A DNA stretch of 64,000 nt from Erythrobacter longus. Its GTDB lineage: Bacteria > Pseudomonadota > Alphaproteobacteria > Sphingomonadales > Sphingomonadaceae. Made by a program: the position numbers and the translations under genes. The stretch is taken from NCBI RefSeq assembly GCF_000715015.1, contig NZ_JMIW01000006.1, positions 157,001 through 221,000 of the forward strand, given 5' to 3'. Shown piece after piece: positions 17,669-26,818 of this stretch (positions are counted from its first letter, which is position 1; each line of letters starts with the position of its first letter). Under the pieces are notes generated by a model. That model had not been told where the DNA came from and made no database searches. It worked only from the letters and a program-made list of their open reading frames with translations.

Positions 17669-20600
17669 TTAGTCCTCCCCTGCGGACAACGCGTCGGCCG
17701 CTTCGCGTTCAGAAGCGCTTTCCCCGAACCGCTCATAGAGAATGGGCAACAGAATAAGCGTCAGCAGGGTCGCTGTGACGAGACCGCCGATCACGACGAT
17801 AGCGAGAGGTTTCTGGATTTCCGATCCTGGTCCTGTCGCGAACAACAGCGGCACGAGACCGAAGGCGGCTATGCTGGCGGTCATCAGAACCGGCCGCAAC
17901 CGTCTTTCCGCTCCGCGCCGAACCGCTTCGGAAAGCGGCATGCCTTCGTCGCGCAGCTGACGAAAGTATGTGACCATTACCAGGCCATTGAGCACTGCAA
18001 TGCCGAGCAAGGCGATAAAGCCGACCGATGCAGGAACCGACAGATACTCGCCAGAGATTGCCAATGCGATCATCCCACCAACGGCTGCAAAAGGAATATT
18101 GGTGAGGATCAGCAGCGATGCCCGCATCGATTTGAGCGTGAAGAAAAGGATGGCAAAGATCAGCAATATCGAAATTGGCAACACCACCATTAGCCGTGAC
18201 GAAGCTCTTTGCTGGTTCTCGAACTGACCGCCCCATTCGATCCGATAGCCTTGCGGCAAAGTGACGTTTGCGGCGATATCGGCCCTTGCATCCTCGACAT
18301 ACCCGACCAGATCGCGACCCGAAACAAACGCTTGGACCATGGCGAAACGCGAACCGTTTTCATGCTCGAGTTTGACCGGTCCGTAGACCTGGCTGACATG
18401 CGCAACATCGCTTGCTCGGACAAGCTGGCCGGAGGGGGCCCGGTAGACAAGATCGGCGAAAGCTTGTGGAGTGAGGTTTCGCGCGCCTTCGCCTTTCATC
18501 ACGATCGGAACACGGCGCACTCCATCGGCGACTATGCCGGCGTGAACCCCTTCAACCTGCGCCCGCATCATGTCCTGCAAGTCAGATACGGGCATTCCGA
18601 CACGGCCAGCAGCAACGCGGTCGATATCGACCAAAAGATAGTCGACCTGGTCGTTCGCGACGGTCATCGCTTCACTTGTACCCTCGATGGTTTCCAGCCG
18701 GGCCTGTATCTCGCCTGCGACGCGCGAAAGCTCGTCAAGGTCGGGGCCAAAGAGCTTGATCGCCAAGTCGCCGCGCGCACCGGTAAGCATTTCTGACGTG
18801 CGCATATCTATCGGCTGGGTGAATGTCGGCTCGATGCCCGGGAACTGCTCCATCACTGTGCGCAGTTCGTCGAGTAGCCAGTCCTTGTCCTGTACGCGCC
18901 ATTCCTCGAGCGGCTTGAGCTTGAGGAAGCTGTCGGTTTCGTTCGGACTCATCGGATCGAGGCCGAGTTCGTCGGACCCAACACGCGCGATCACGGCCTC
19001 TACTTCCGGCACCTGTTCCAGAATTGCGCGCTGTACCTTCATATCGCCCTCGACACTGTGGTCGAGCGAGATCGAGGGAAGCTTGCTGAGCTGCACGATA
19101 ATCGAACCTTCGTCCATCACCGGGAGGAATGTCTTGCCGGTGATGGCGTATGCACCCGCCGCCAGCGCCAGCCCGACCCCTGCAACGCCAAATACACGCT
19201 TCTTGTGCGCGAAACTTGCTCCCAGCGCCGCAGCATAGCGCGGCGCGATCTTGCGCATCAGCCAGGGCTCGTGCTGGCCCTGTTTGACTTTGAGCATGTA
19301 GAAGGCGAGCACCGGGATAAGCGTCAGCGACAGGACCAGCGCGGAGCCAAGCGCAAGCACGATGGTCAGCGCGACCGGCGCGAACAACTTGCCTTCCAGC
19401 CCTTCCAGCGTCAGCAGCGGCAGGAAAACCAGCGCGATGATTGCCAGGCCTGAGGCGACTGGCTTGGCAACTTCGACAGAGGCGACGAAGACATTGTGGA
19501 TCTTGGTGCTCGTTGCGTGCTTGGGATCTGACAGTCTTTCGACAACGTTCTCGACCACAACCACCGCCCCATCGACAAGAATACCGACGGCAATGGCAAG
19601 TCCGCCAAGGCTCATGAGATTGGCGCTAAGGCCAATCGACCCCATGAAAATGAAGGCAAGCAGGACCGCCATTGGCAAGGCCATTGCAACGATCACCGAA
19701 GCCCGAAGATCGCCAAGAAACAGCAGTAAAAGGATTACGACCAGAACGGTCGCTTCGAGCAGGGCGGTCTCGACGGTCCCAACCGCGCGCTCGATAAGGT
19801 TGGAGCGGTCGTAGAAGACGTCGACGTTCATGCCCTCTGGCAGGCTCGGCTGGATTTCCTCGAGCCGTTGCTTGATGCCATCAACGACTTGACTGGCATC
19901 CGCTCCTCGCAATCCAATAACAAGGCCTTGAACCGCTTCGGCTTCGCCGTTCTTCGACACTGCGCCATAACGGGTGAGGCTGCCCGTGCGAACGGTGGCA
20001 ACATCCCCGACACGCATCACCATGCCGTTGTCGGATTTCACGACGACAGCTGCTAAGTCATCGAGCGTGCGGATGGCCCCTGTCGAGCGTACGATCAGTG
20101 ATTCCTCGCCGCTAGTCAGCCTACCAGCGCCATCATTGCGATTACTCAGCTCAATGGCCTCGGCGAGGTCGGCTGTAGAAAGACCCGATGCCGCCAGGGC
20201 CGCGCTATCGGGGGCGACTTCAAAGGTTTCGACATAGCCGCCCAACGCATTGACGTCCGCAACACCAGGCACGGTTCGCAGGGCCGGACGGATCGTCCAG
20301 TCAAGCACCCTCCGCTTCTCTGACAGGCTTTGCGGACCTTCGAGCGTGAACATGAACATTTCCGAAAGCGGTGTTGAGATCGGGGCCAGCCCGCCTTCGA
20401 CCGTGGTGGGCAGGTCGCCCATCACCGCACTAAGGCGCTCAGCGACCTGTTGCCGTGCCCAATAAATATCGGTGCTGTCTTCGAAATCGATGGTGATGTC
20501 GGCGATGGCATATTTGGCCACCGAACGCAGGACGGTCTGCTCGGGGATCCCGAGCATTTCCATTTCGATCGGAGTTACAACGCGGCTTTCGACCTCTTCA

Positions 20601-20773
20601 GGCGTCATGCCCGGAGCCTTGAGGATGATCTTCACCTGTGTCGTGCTGATGTCAGGGAAAGCATCGATGGGTAGCCTTGCAAAAGACCACGCTCCAATGC
20701 CTGCGAGTATGAGCGCCAGGCCTATCACCCCCAAGCGAAAGTCGAGCGCCCTTTTTACCAGATTGCGCAGCAT
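17669..20773 (-). CDS. czcA: CzcA family heavy-metal efflux RND transporter
   Basis: This 1034-residue inner-membrane pump has the HME-RND plan: TM1 at residues 13-30, a large periplasmic loop, a TM2-6 block near 335-480, a second loop and a closing TM7-12 block from about 860. TM4, near 390-412, reads GLAIAVGILVDGAVVVVENV; the conserved D and E of the proton relay are present, but the DFG opening typical of Co/Zn/Cd pumps is replaced by AVG, so cation preference is uncertain. It is followed by TolC and preceded by the adaptor with 1-6 bp gaps. A divergent two-component system probably controls it. Confidence 0.9.
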   Translation of the reverse strand: MLRNLVKRALDFRLGVIGLALILAGIGAWSFARLPIDAFPDISTTQVKIILKAPGMTPEEVESRVVTPIEMEMLGIPEQTVLRSVAKYAIADITIDFEDSTDIYWARQQVAERLSAVMGDLPTTVEGGLAPISTPLSEMFMFTLEGPQSLSEKRRVLDWTIRPALRTVPGVADVNALGGYVETFEVAPDSAALAASGLSTADLAEAIELSNRNDGAGRLTSGEESLIVRSTGAIRTLDDLAAVVVKSDNGMVMRVGDVATVRTGSLTRYGAVSKNGEAEAVQGLVIGLRGADASQVVDGIKQRLEEIQPSLPEGMNVDVFYDRSNLIERAVGTVETALLEATVLVVILLLLFLGDLRASVIVAMALPMAVLLAFIFMGSIGLSANLMSLGGLAIAVGILVDGAVVVVENVVERLSDPKHATSTKIHNVFVASVEVAKPVASGLAIIALVFLPLLTLEGLEGKLFAPVALTIVLALGSALVLSLTLIPVLAFYMLKVKQGQHEPWLMRKIAPRYAAALGASFAHKKRVFGVAGVGLALAAGAYAITGKTFLPVMDEGSIIVQLSKLPSISLDHSVEGDMKVQRAILEQVPEVEAVIARVGSDELGLDPMSPNETDSFLKLKPLEEWRVQDKDWLLDELRTVMEQFPGIEPTFTQPIDMRTSEMLTGARGDLAIKLFGPDLDELSRVAGEIQARLETIEGTSEAMTVANDQVDYLLVDIDRVAAGRVGMPVSDLQDMMRAQVEGVHAGIVADGVRRVPIVMKGEGARNLTPQAFADLVYRAPSGQLVRASDVAHVSQVYGPVKLEHENGSRFAMVQAFVSGRDLVGYVEDARADIAANVTLPQGYRIEWGGQFENQQRASSRLMVVLPISILLIFAILFFTLKSMRASLLILTNIPFAAVGGMIALAISGEYLSVPASVGFIALLGIAVLNGLVMVTYFRQLRDEGMPLSEAVRRGAERRLRPVLMTASIAAFGLVPLLFATGPGSEIQKPLAIVVIGGLVTATLLTLILLPILYERFGESASEREAADALSAGED

Positions 20774-20779
20774 GGTGGC

Positions 20780-21862
20780 CTACTCCGCATTCATGGCTTT
20801 GAGTTCCGCAATGCTACTTGCAGCGACAACTTCGCCCGCCTTCAGCCCCTCGGATATCACAGCCTCAGCGCCCGACGTGGCGACGACGGTGACGCTGCGC
20901 GGCTTGTAGGCTTTGCCGTCGCGAACGAAGACATGGTCTTCCCCGGCAATCTTGGTCAATGCGCTGGACGGGACAACGACACCATCCTCCGGCGCGCTGA
21001 CCTTGATCGTTACGCGAACATTGCGACCGGCAACAATGCCCGGCGCACTGCCTATGCTGGCTCTGGCCAGCACCGAGCGAGTGGCCGGATCGATCGAGGG
21101 CGACACCGCGAGGATCTGGCCACCGACGGCGATCGGCTCATCACTCCCTGTTGGCACCATGATCTCGACCTGCATGCCGGGCCGAACCCGCTTCGCCTGG
21201 CGCTCGGGCAACTGCAGCTCGACCTGATAAGCACCCTCGGCCTCGATTACAAAGGGGGCTTCCATCCCGTCCACTTGGCCGCCTGTAACCACACCCACAT
21301 GTGCGACACGGCCCGAGATCGGCGTGGTCAGCGTCATGGTACCATCCGGACCGGCCCCGGCGAGCGACACTAGCCGACGCTGCTCAGCGAGGCTGGCGCG
21401 GGCCTGCGCCAGCTCGGCATTTGCTTCATCGGCACGGGCCGCCGCGATGATCCCCTCAGCTGCCAACTGCGTCAGGCGCTTTGCTCTGGCTTCGGCGAGC
21501 CCGACCGCGGACTGCGCCCTTGCAAGCTCGCCGCGAATCTGGACGGGCTCGGCGGCTCGAACCAGCGCCAGCCGCTGGCCACGGCGCACCGCCTGCCCTT
21601 CGATCACGTAAACTCGCACAGCGGCACCGGGGAACTGCGCTGTCACAGCGACGCGCGCTTCTGGCGGCAAAGTAATAGTCCCGGGCACGCTCGCGATCGG
21701 TGCCTCGTCAGCTTCCCTCGCGCTAGCGGTTTCGATTTCCAGGCCCGCAAGTGGGTCAGCCGCAGCTGCCTGGGCAGCATTCTCTTCAGCTGAATCTGAA
21801 CACGCGGAAAGCCCCGCCATACCAGCACAAAGTATTAGAAGGAGGACAGATCGGAAATCCAT
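20780..21862 (-). CDS. czcB: Efflux RND periplasmic adaptor lipoprotein
   Basis: This 360-residue membrane-fusion protein has a lipoprotein signal ending LSAC, a biotinyl-lipoyl-like half (VYVIEGQAVRRGQRLALV), a helical hairpin rich in AELAQARASLAEQ-type sequence, and beta-barrel domains (GRVAHVGVVTGGQVDGM). It links the RND pump to the outer channel. Start 21862 is preferred over 21880 because AGGG lies just upstream and the lipoprotein signal is then compact. No His-rich metal-binding N-terminus is present, unlike classical CzcB. It is divergent from the response-regulator gene. Confidence 0.87.
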   Translation of the reverse strand: MDFRSVLLLILCAGMAGLSACSDSAEENAAQAAAADPLAGLEIETASAREADEAPIASVPGTITLPPEARVAVTAQFPGAAVRVYVIEGQAVRRGQRLALVRAAEPVQIRGELARAQSAVGLAEARAKRLTQLAAEGIIAAARADEANAELAQARASLAEQRRLVSLAGAGPDGTMTLTTPISGRVAHVGVVTGGQVDGMEAPFVIEAEGAYQVELQLPERQAKRVRPGMQVEIMVPTGSDEPIAVGGQILAVSPSIDPATRSVLARASIGSAPGIVAGRNVRVTIKVSAPEDGVVVPSSALTKIAGEDHVFVRDGKAYKPRSVTVVATSGAEAVISEGLKAGEVVAASSIAELKAMNAE

Positions 21863-21884
21863 ATCCCTACATTGAAGCAAAAAG

Positions 21885-21924
21885 CTGACAGGAACTTGTC
21901 AGTTTGGCAACTTGTTGTCAGTTT
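21885..21924. promoter_or_regulatory. Putative response-regulator operator between efflux operon and regulators
   Basis: CTGACA (21885-21890) pairs with TGTCAG (21897-21902), and TTGTCAGTTT occurs twice in direct orientation (21896-21905 and 21915-21924), 19 bp apart. The block sits between the divergent adaptor and response-regulator genes. OmpR-type regulators bind direct repeats, so this is a good operator candidate; binding itself is inferred. Confidence 0.5.
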
Positions 21925-21976
21925 CAGGAACCATATGGATGACTGTTCGCCACCGCGCGAATGAAAGGTTTGATCG

Positions 21977-22633
21977 ATGCGCCTGCTTCTCGTTGAAGAT
22001 GATGTCGAACTCGGTCGGCGACTGAGCGATCGTCTTCGCAGCGTTGATTTCGCGGTCGAACTTGCGCGAAGCCGCAGCGAGGCAGAGGACTGGCCGGATG
22101 TCGACCAGATGGCCGCAGTCATCCTCGATCTGGGGCTCCCGGATGGCGACGGGATCGAATTGCTCAGACACTGGCGCGATCTGCGTTTCGACACGCCGAT
22201 CGTGATCCTTACGGCAAGAGGCAGCTGGCAGGACAAGGTTGAAGGCCTCAATGCAGGAGCAGATGATTTCGTCGTAAAGCCGGTTCGGTTCGAAGAATTG
22301 CTCGCGCGGCTCAATGCATTGTTCCGGCGCCAGCAAGGAACGCGCAGCAATCTAATAGAGGTGGGCGACCTTGCCCTCGATCCCCTGACTCGCGCAGTCG
22401 AGCAGCGGGGACAAGCGCTGTCGCTTAGCAAACAGGAATTTAAGCTGTTGCACCTGTTCATGCGCCGCGCAGGCCAAGTGATGTCGCAAGCCACCATTCT
22501 CGACGATCTCTACGAGCTTGGAAGCGACCGTGAGCCGAACACGATTGAAGTCCTGGTCGGCCGACTTCGTCGCAAGATCGGGCGCGACCGCATCGCCACG
22601 CTCAGGGGCATGGGCTACAGGTTCGAGAAATGA
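21977..22633 (+). CDS. OmpR-type response regulator (metal efflux)
   Basis: This 218-residue protein has a receiver domain (acidic ED at 8-9, phospho-acceptor D51 in VILDLGLPDG, T79, K101) and an OmpR winged-helix output ending in LRGMGYRFEK. It overlaps the kinase by 4 bp (ATGA). Its divergent position from the CzcBAC-like genes and the repeated TTGTCAGTTT between them suggest it activates the pump and itself. The inducing signal is unknown but is probably a metal ion. Confidence 0.9.
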   Translation: MRLLLVEDDVELGRRLSDRLRSVDFAVELARSRSEAEDWPDVDQMAAVILDLGLPDGDGIELLRHWRDLRFDTPIVILTARGSWQDKVEGLNAGADDFVVKPVRFEELLARLNALFRRQQGTRSNLIEVGDLALDPLTRAVEQRGQALSLSKQEFKLLHLFMRRAGQVMSQATILDDLYELGSDREPNTIEVLVGRLRRKIGRDRIATLRGMGYRFEK

Positions 22634-24000
22634 CGAAGCGTCTCGTCCCCGGCAGCCTCCGCCTGCGCTTCTTGCTGGCCATCACAATCTGGGTGGCGCT
22701 GGGGATTGGCGCGATCTGGTTTTCGGCTGTCGGGATTTTCAGCGCCCATGTCGAGCAGTCCTACCACGAAGAACTAGAAGTCCATGTGCGCGAACTTGCA
22801 AGGCTCGCAGAGCTGAATGAGGCAGGCGAGATCCGGTTGAGCCGCCCGTTATCCGATCCGCGCTATGACGTGCCGTTCTCCGGTTTCTACTGGCAGATCA
22901 GCGCGGATGGTCTGGAACCCCTGCGATCCCGCTCGATGACCAGAGGCTCGCTCGATGAGCGGATCGCGCACTCACCAGAGATACTTCATACGCTCGACAA
23001 TGGTCCGACCGGTCCAGCCATCACCTACGGCCTTGTCGAGGAAAGCCCATCGGGACAAGTGATCCATTATGTCATAGCGACCGATCAGAGCGAGCTAGAC
23101 CGGCTCATCGACGGCTTTACGAGGGACCTCACATTGTGGCTTGCAGTGCTTGGTAGTCTTTTGCTTGCAACCGGTCTTGCGATCATCGGGTTCGGCCTGC
23201 ACCCCCTCGATCGGCTCTCACGCGCAATTGCCCGCTTAAGGCAAGGTAAGGCCGAAAAACTCGAAGGCGATTACCCAGCCGAGATCGCACCGCTCGTTCG
23301 CGATCTAAATGCCTACATCCACCAGAACGCCGATATGATCGCCCGAGCGCGAGTCCAGGCAGGCAATCTCGCCCATTCGCTGCGCACACCGCTCGCCATC
23401 ATCACCGACGAAGCCGAGCGCCTTGCTAACAATCCGGAGTGTTCGCAAGCGGCTGAGGTCCTGCTGGAACAAGGCAAGGCGATGGAACAACAGATTGCCT
23501 ATCAGCTTGCCAGGGCGCGATCATCCTCGGGGCAGCCCTACGCTGCGCGTCCCACCCGGACACCCGATGTTGCCGTGCCGATCGTGCGAGCCATGGAGAG
23601 ACTCCACCCGACCAAGCGCTTCACCGTGAACGCAACCGGCTGCCACCGGCGGATCATTCCGGTGGACTCAGTCGATTACGCAGAATTGCTCTCCATCCTT
23701 TTGGACAATGCCGGCAAGTGGGCGCATCATGAAGTCCAGCTGCATTTCGAATGCGAGGCGAGCGGGCCCTTCATCGCGAGAATTTGCGACGATGGGCCCG
23801 GCATCGATACCGAGAAGATCGGTGAAGCGTTTCTCCTCGGATCGCGCCTGGATACCAGCAAACCGGGCGCTGGGCTCGGCCTCGCAATTGCGCGCGACAT
23901 CGCGGAAGCAATCGGAGTAGAGTTGCGCCTCGAAAACGCAGCCACCGGCCTGATCGCTACGGTCGTGTATAGCCCCTCGGACTGCTCCGGGAGCAGCTGA
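22630..24000 (+). CDS. Sensor histidine kinase (metal efflux)
   Basis: This 456-residue membrane kinase has a TM helix near residues 13-36, a periplasmic sensor region to about 165 and a second TM near 168-190. The phospho-acceptor is H249 in AHSLRTPLAIITDEAERL, and the ATPase domain has N box LLDNAGKWAHHE, G1 DDGPGID and G2 GAGLGLAIARDIAE. It partners the response regulator upstream. An inverted-repeat terminator follows the stop directly. The periplasmic part shows no obvious His or Cys metal cluster. Confidence 0.9.
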   Translation: MTKRLVPGSLRLRFLLAITIWVALGIGAIWFSAVGIFSAHVEQSYHEELEVHVRELARLAELNEAGEIRLSRPLSDPRYDVPFSGFYWQISADGLEPLRSRSMTRGSLDERIAHSPEILHTLDNGPTGPAITYGLVEESPSGQVIHYVIATDQSELDRLIDGFTRDLTLWLAVLGSLLLATGLAIIGFGLHPLDRLSRAIARLRQGKAEKLEGDYPAEIAPLVRDLNAYIHQNADMIARARVQAGNLAHSLRTPLAIITDEAERLANNPECSQAAEVLLEQGKAMEQQIAYQLARARSSSGQPYAARPTRTPDVAVPIVRAMERLHPTKRFTVNATGCHRRIIPVDSVDYAELLSILLDNAGKWAHHEVQLHFECEASGPFIARICDDGPGIDTEKIGEAFLLGSRLDTSKPGAGLGLAIARDIAEAIGVELRLENAATGLIATVVYSPSDCSGSS

Positions 24001-24003
24001 TCA

Positions 24004-24032
24004 GCCGGAGCAGCTACTCACGCTGCTCCGGC
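24004..24032. terminator. Bidirectional hairpin between convergent genes
   Basis: GCCGGAGCAGC (24004-24014) and GCTGCTCCGGC (24022-24032) form a perfect 11-bp stem with a 7-nt loop between the kinase stop at 24000 and the TonB receptor stop at 24046. There is no T tract, so termination efficiency is uncertain. Confidence 0.55.
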
Positions 24033-24045
24033 CCCCACTCGTGTC

Positions 24046-26166
24046 TTAGAACCGGGCTGTCACGCGCACCCAGCCGCCTCTGCCTGCGCCTGGCAGGCGC
24101 TCGCCAACCGGCACATCCGACGCTCCAACGCGGCTGCGACCGGCAAGATGAGGCTGGTATCCGGTATCGAACAGGTTCTCGACCCCCGCCTCCACCGCAA
24201 GGCCATCGGTGAGCGCATATCGCCCAAACAGCCCGACGACTGCGTACCCATCGCTTGGCTCTTCATCATTCGCGAGAGACACGCGATCCTGATCGGCTGC
24301 GGCGACGAGCTCTGCTCCGAATGAAAAGCGATCGCCGAGCCAAGCCGCCGACAACCGCAGATTTGCAGGAGCGATCCGATAAAGGTTATCATCGATGTCC
24401 CGCCGTTTCCCGCGCACATAACTGGCCGTGCCGGATATCTCCAAGCGCTCTATCGGGCGAACGTTGAAGTCGAGATCTGCGCCGTAAAGCTCGGCATCGA
24501 CATTGCCGAAGCGTAACGGCGTAGCATCGCCATTCATGGCCGCAATCATTTCGACCGGACTGTCGACGACGCCGATCGTGGCATCGAAAGGCACGCCTTG
24601 GATAAAGTCGTCGACCCTGCGATAGAACAGCGTTGGCCGTAGCGAAAACACGTCGTTTTCGAGATCAAATCCCACCTCTGCGATCCACGCAGTTTCGGGG
24701 ACAAGATCGAGATTTCCGACATAGATGTTGCCATCGGCAAGCCCGAAACTCGCCTCGGTCGGGAGCCAACCGAACCGTTCGAGCAGGCTAGGCACACGCT
24801 CCTTGCGGGCTAGTGTCAGGCGCGGCGTTATGTTCCCTAGCGGCAGCCAGGCGCGGAGCACGGTGTCCACGGTTGTCTCCGAGCGGTCGCGATCTGCCGC
24901 GCTGAATGCCGCTGCAAGCCCGCGTGGCCCCATCGGCACCGCCGCTCCCAGTTGCGGGGTTCCCGCCGACTGAATCGTGCGATCGAGGCGCGCTCCGAGC
25001 TCGAACTCGAGCGCTCCAAGCGAACCGCGCCACTGGGCAAAGGCCCCAACCCGCTCGGATTGCACGTTCGGCTGAGAATCGATGAAAAAAGCTGCATTCG
25101 TAGGATTGGTGATCTGCACAAATTTATCGGTCAGCTCCGCATCCGCGCCCATTTCGAAATAGGCCCCGCTGGTCCCGAAACGCAGGGAACCTTCGAGAGT
25201 GCTGGTATCCGCATCGGCAAAGGTTGCCCTTGCCTGCATGGGCGCTGCCGCAGGCCGGCGGGTCGTTTGATTGTCCATCAAGTGACGCACCGCGACATGG
25301 CCCGCTTTCACGTTAAGAAAGACATCCGATGCGATCTCCCCGCGAAAGCCGCCCTGAATGAAGTCGGTGTCGAAATAGACGATGTCGAGCGCGAAGGGAG
25401 GGTTGCCGGTCGGGTCGGTTTCGCTGCGGCGGTATTCGACGAACAGTTCGCCTGGCCCCGCGTGAAAACCGGCATGGGCCCCGTACAGATTGCGCTCAAA
25501 CGACGTGCCAGCGGCTGTGCCGCCCGGAAAGTCGTAGTCTTCGCCCTCCTCGCGGCTGGCGATCACGCCGAAGCGCACCGTTTCGTTGGCAATCCCTGCA
25601 AGGCCGCCCACCGCATAGCTGTCATCGACGCTGCGATACTGGCTGGTGAAGCGGACCTGCGGCGTGAGGCTTGCGCTATCGGTGAACTGTGTCTCGACCA
25701 GTTGCGCATTGACTGCGCCAGCAAGCGACGGGCCTTGCGACACGGGCGCCACACCGCGCGCAATGTCGATGCGTTCGACAAGGATCGAGGGCGCGTAGTG
25801 TAGCGGCGGGTCCATCGCATTGGGTCCGCCAGAGGCAAACCGCTGGCCATTGACGCGGCCCAGCACACGTTGACCGGCGAGCCCACGATAGGAAAGCTGG
25901 CCGGAGAGCGCGCCATTGCCAACAAGTGCGCCGCCCGGCGTGCGCGCAGCGATAGCGACGGCGTCCGCTGGAAGCGCGATCTGTTCAGGGGGCGCGATAC
26001 CGTCGCGCGATATGGTTTCGGAGCGAGACGCGGTAACGACAATCGTGTCGGTCAACACCGCTTCGGTTTCGGCCTTGGCCGGAGGATGGTCTGCGAGGGC
26101 GGGCTGCGCCATGCAGAGCGGGCAGGACGCCAGAAGGGCGGCCCTGCGAAGAGCTTTGGAAGTCAT
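24046..26166 (-). CDS. TonB-dependent receptor, copper-type
   Basis: This 706-residue outer-membrane receptor has a signal peptide to about residue 26, a TonB-box-like TDTIVVTAS near 39-47, a plug domain and a beta-barrel closing with aromatic F (GWVRVTARF). The plug contains NAMDPPLHYAP, resembling the MDPPxxY motif of OprC/NosA-type copper receptors. It sits between a metal efflux regulator pair and a His-rich DUF2946 protein, which supports a role with copper or another transition metal. The ligand cannot be fixed from sequence alone. Confidence 0.82.
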   Translation of the reverse strand: MTSKALRRAALLASCPLCMAQPALADHPPAKAETEAVLTDTIVVTASRSETISRDGIAPPEQIALPADAVAIAARTPGGALVGNGALSGQLSYRGLAGQRVLGRVNGQRFASGGPNAMDPPLHYAPSILVERIDIARGVAPVSQGPSLAGAVNAQLVETQFTDSASLTPQVRFTSQYRSVDDSYAVGGLAGIANETVRFGVIASREEGEDYDFPGGTAAGTSFERNLYGAHAGFHAGPGELFVEYRRSETDPTGNPPFALDIVYFDTDFIQGGFRGEIASDVFLNVKAGHVAVRHLMDNQTTRRPAAAPMQARATFADADTSTLEGSLRFGTSGAYFEMGADAELTDKFVQITNPTNAAFFIDSQPNVQSERVGAFAQWRGSLGALEFELGARLDRTIQSAGTPQLGAAVPMGPRGLAAAFSAADRDRSETTVDTVLRAWLPLGNITPRLTLARKERVPSLLERFGWLPTEASFGLADGNIYVGNLDLVPETAWIAEVGFDLENDVFSLRPTLFYRRVDDFIQGVPFDATIGVVDSPVEMIAAMNGDATPLRFGNVDAELYGADLDFNVRPIERLEISGTASYVRGKRRDIDDNLYRIAPANLRLSAAWLGDRFSFGAELVAAADQDRVSLANDEEPSDGYAVVGLFGRYALTDGLAVEAGVENLFDTGYQPHLAGRSRVGASDVPVGERLPGAGRGGWVRVTARF

Positions 26167-26250
26167 AAAGTTCTCGTGATTTTTCTATTTGCACGCAGCC
26201 GCAGGCGTCAGGGCTTGAACCCTCACGCCTTGGCCGATTTGTAACGGGGA

Positions 26251-26751
26251 TCAGCCGCGCTGCGGTGGCCCGCGCAAAGGTGGCCGCAAGCGGCGTTGCG
26301 GCGAAACCACGAGAGGTGCAAGAGCCGGCGAAAATGCCAAAGCGGATTCAAGCGTGATGGCAACGGACGTGGGCGGTTCGGGCAATTCACCGGAAAAGGC
26401 GAGCGCCGAAAACGCACAATCGACATTGCCACGGCTCGCCCCCAGCTCATCACTATGCTCATCACTGTGCTCATCACTGTGCTCATCGGTATGCGCATCA
26501 CCATGCGCGCCCGTAACGTGATGCCCCATCGCTGCATGGTCGTGGACCTGCCCGGAAGCGGTGTGCCCCTGACCCACAGCAAGGGAGCGGGCGAGCGAGT
26601 TCGTCTCCGGGCAGAGCGTAACGCTAAGACCATGCTCCGAAGGCAACACCATGAAGCCCGCCGGAATGAACGCATTCATCCCCAACGCCATCAAGAGAAG
26701 CGTCAGAAGCAGCTGACCCTTACGGGCGGAAAGGCGGGACAAGCGAGTCAT
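26251..26751 (-). CDS. DUF2946 family protein with His/Asp/Glu repeats
   Basis: This 166-residue protein starts with a hydrophobic segment (LLLTLLLMALGMNAFIPAGF) followed by CPETNS, as in DUF2946 proteins of metal loci. A central repeat HTDEHSDEHSDEHSDE plus earlier HDHAAMGHH makes a likely cation-binding stretch, and the end is proline-rich. Start 26751 is chosen for the signal-like N-terminus; a longer frame upstream lacks family character. It lies 84 bp upstream of the TonB receptor on the same strand, probably in one transcription unit. Confidence 0.7.
   Translation of the reverse strand: MTRLSRLSARKGQLLLTLLLMALGMNAFIPAGFMVLPSEHGLSVTLCPETNSLARSLAVGQGHTASGQVHDHAAMGHHVTGAHGDAHTDEHSDEHSDEHSDELGASRGNVDCAFSALAFSGELPEPPTSVAITLESALAFSPALAPLVVSPQRRLRPPLRGPPQRG
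26445..26504. repeat. Five 12-bp tandem units encoding the His/Glu repeat
   Basis: Units of GCTCATCACTGT and close variants run from 26445 to 26504, each encoding four residues of the HSDE type on the minus strand. The three left units are near identical, suggesting recent slippage, so repeat number may vary between strains. Confidence 0.75.
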
Positions 26752-26818
26752 GCGTAGCGAAAGGTAAGAGCCATCCAGCAATGAGAAAACCGAGAGGAAC
26801 CCCCTATGATGAATACAC

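Noticed and set aside
26445-26504. Regularly spaced repeats considered as a CRISPR array
   Set aside because: Units are 12 bp without spacers and lie inside a coding region.
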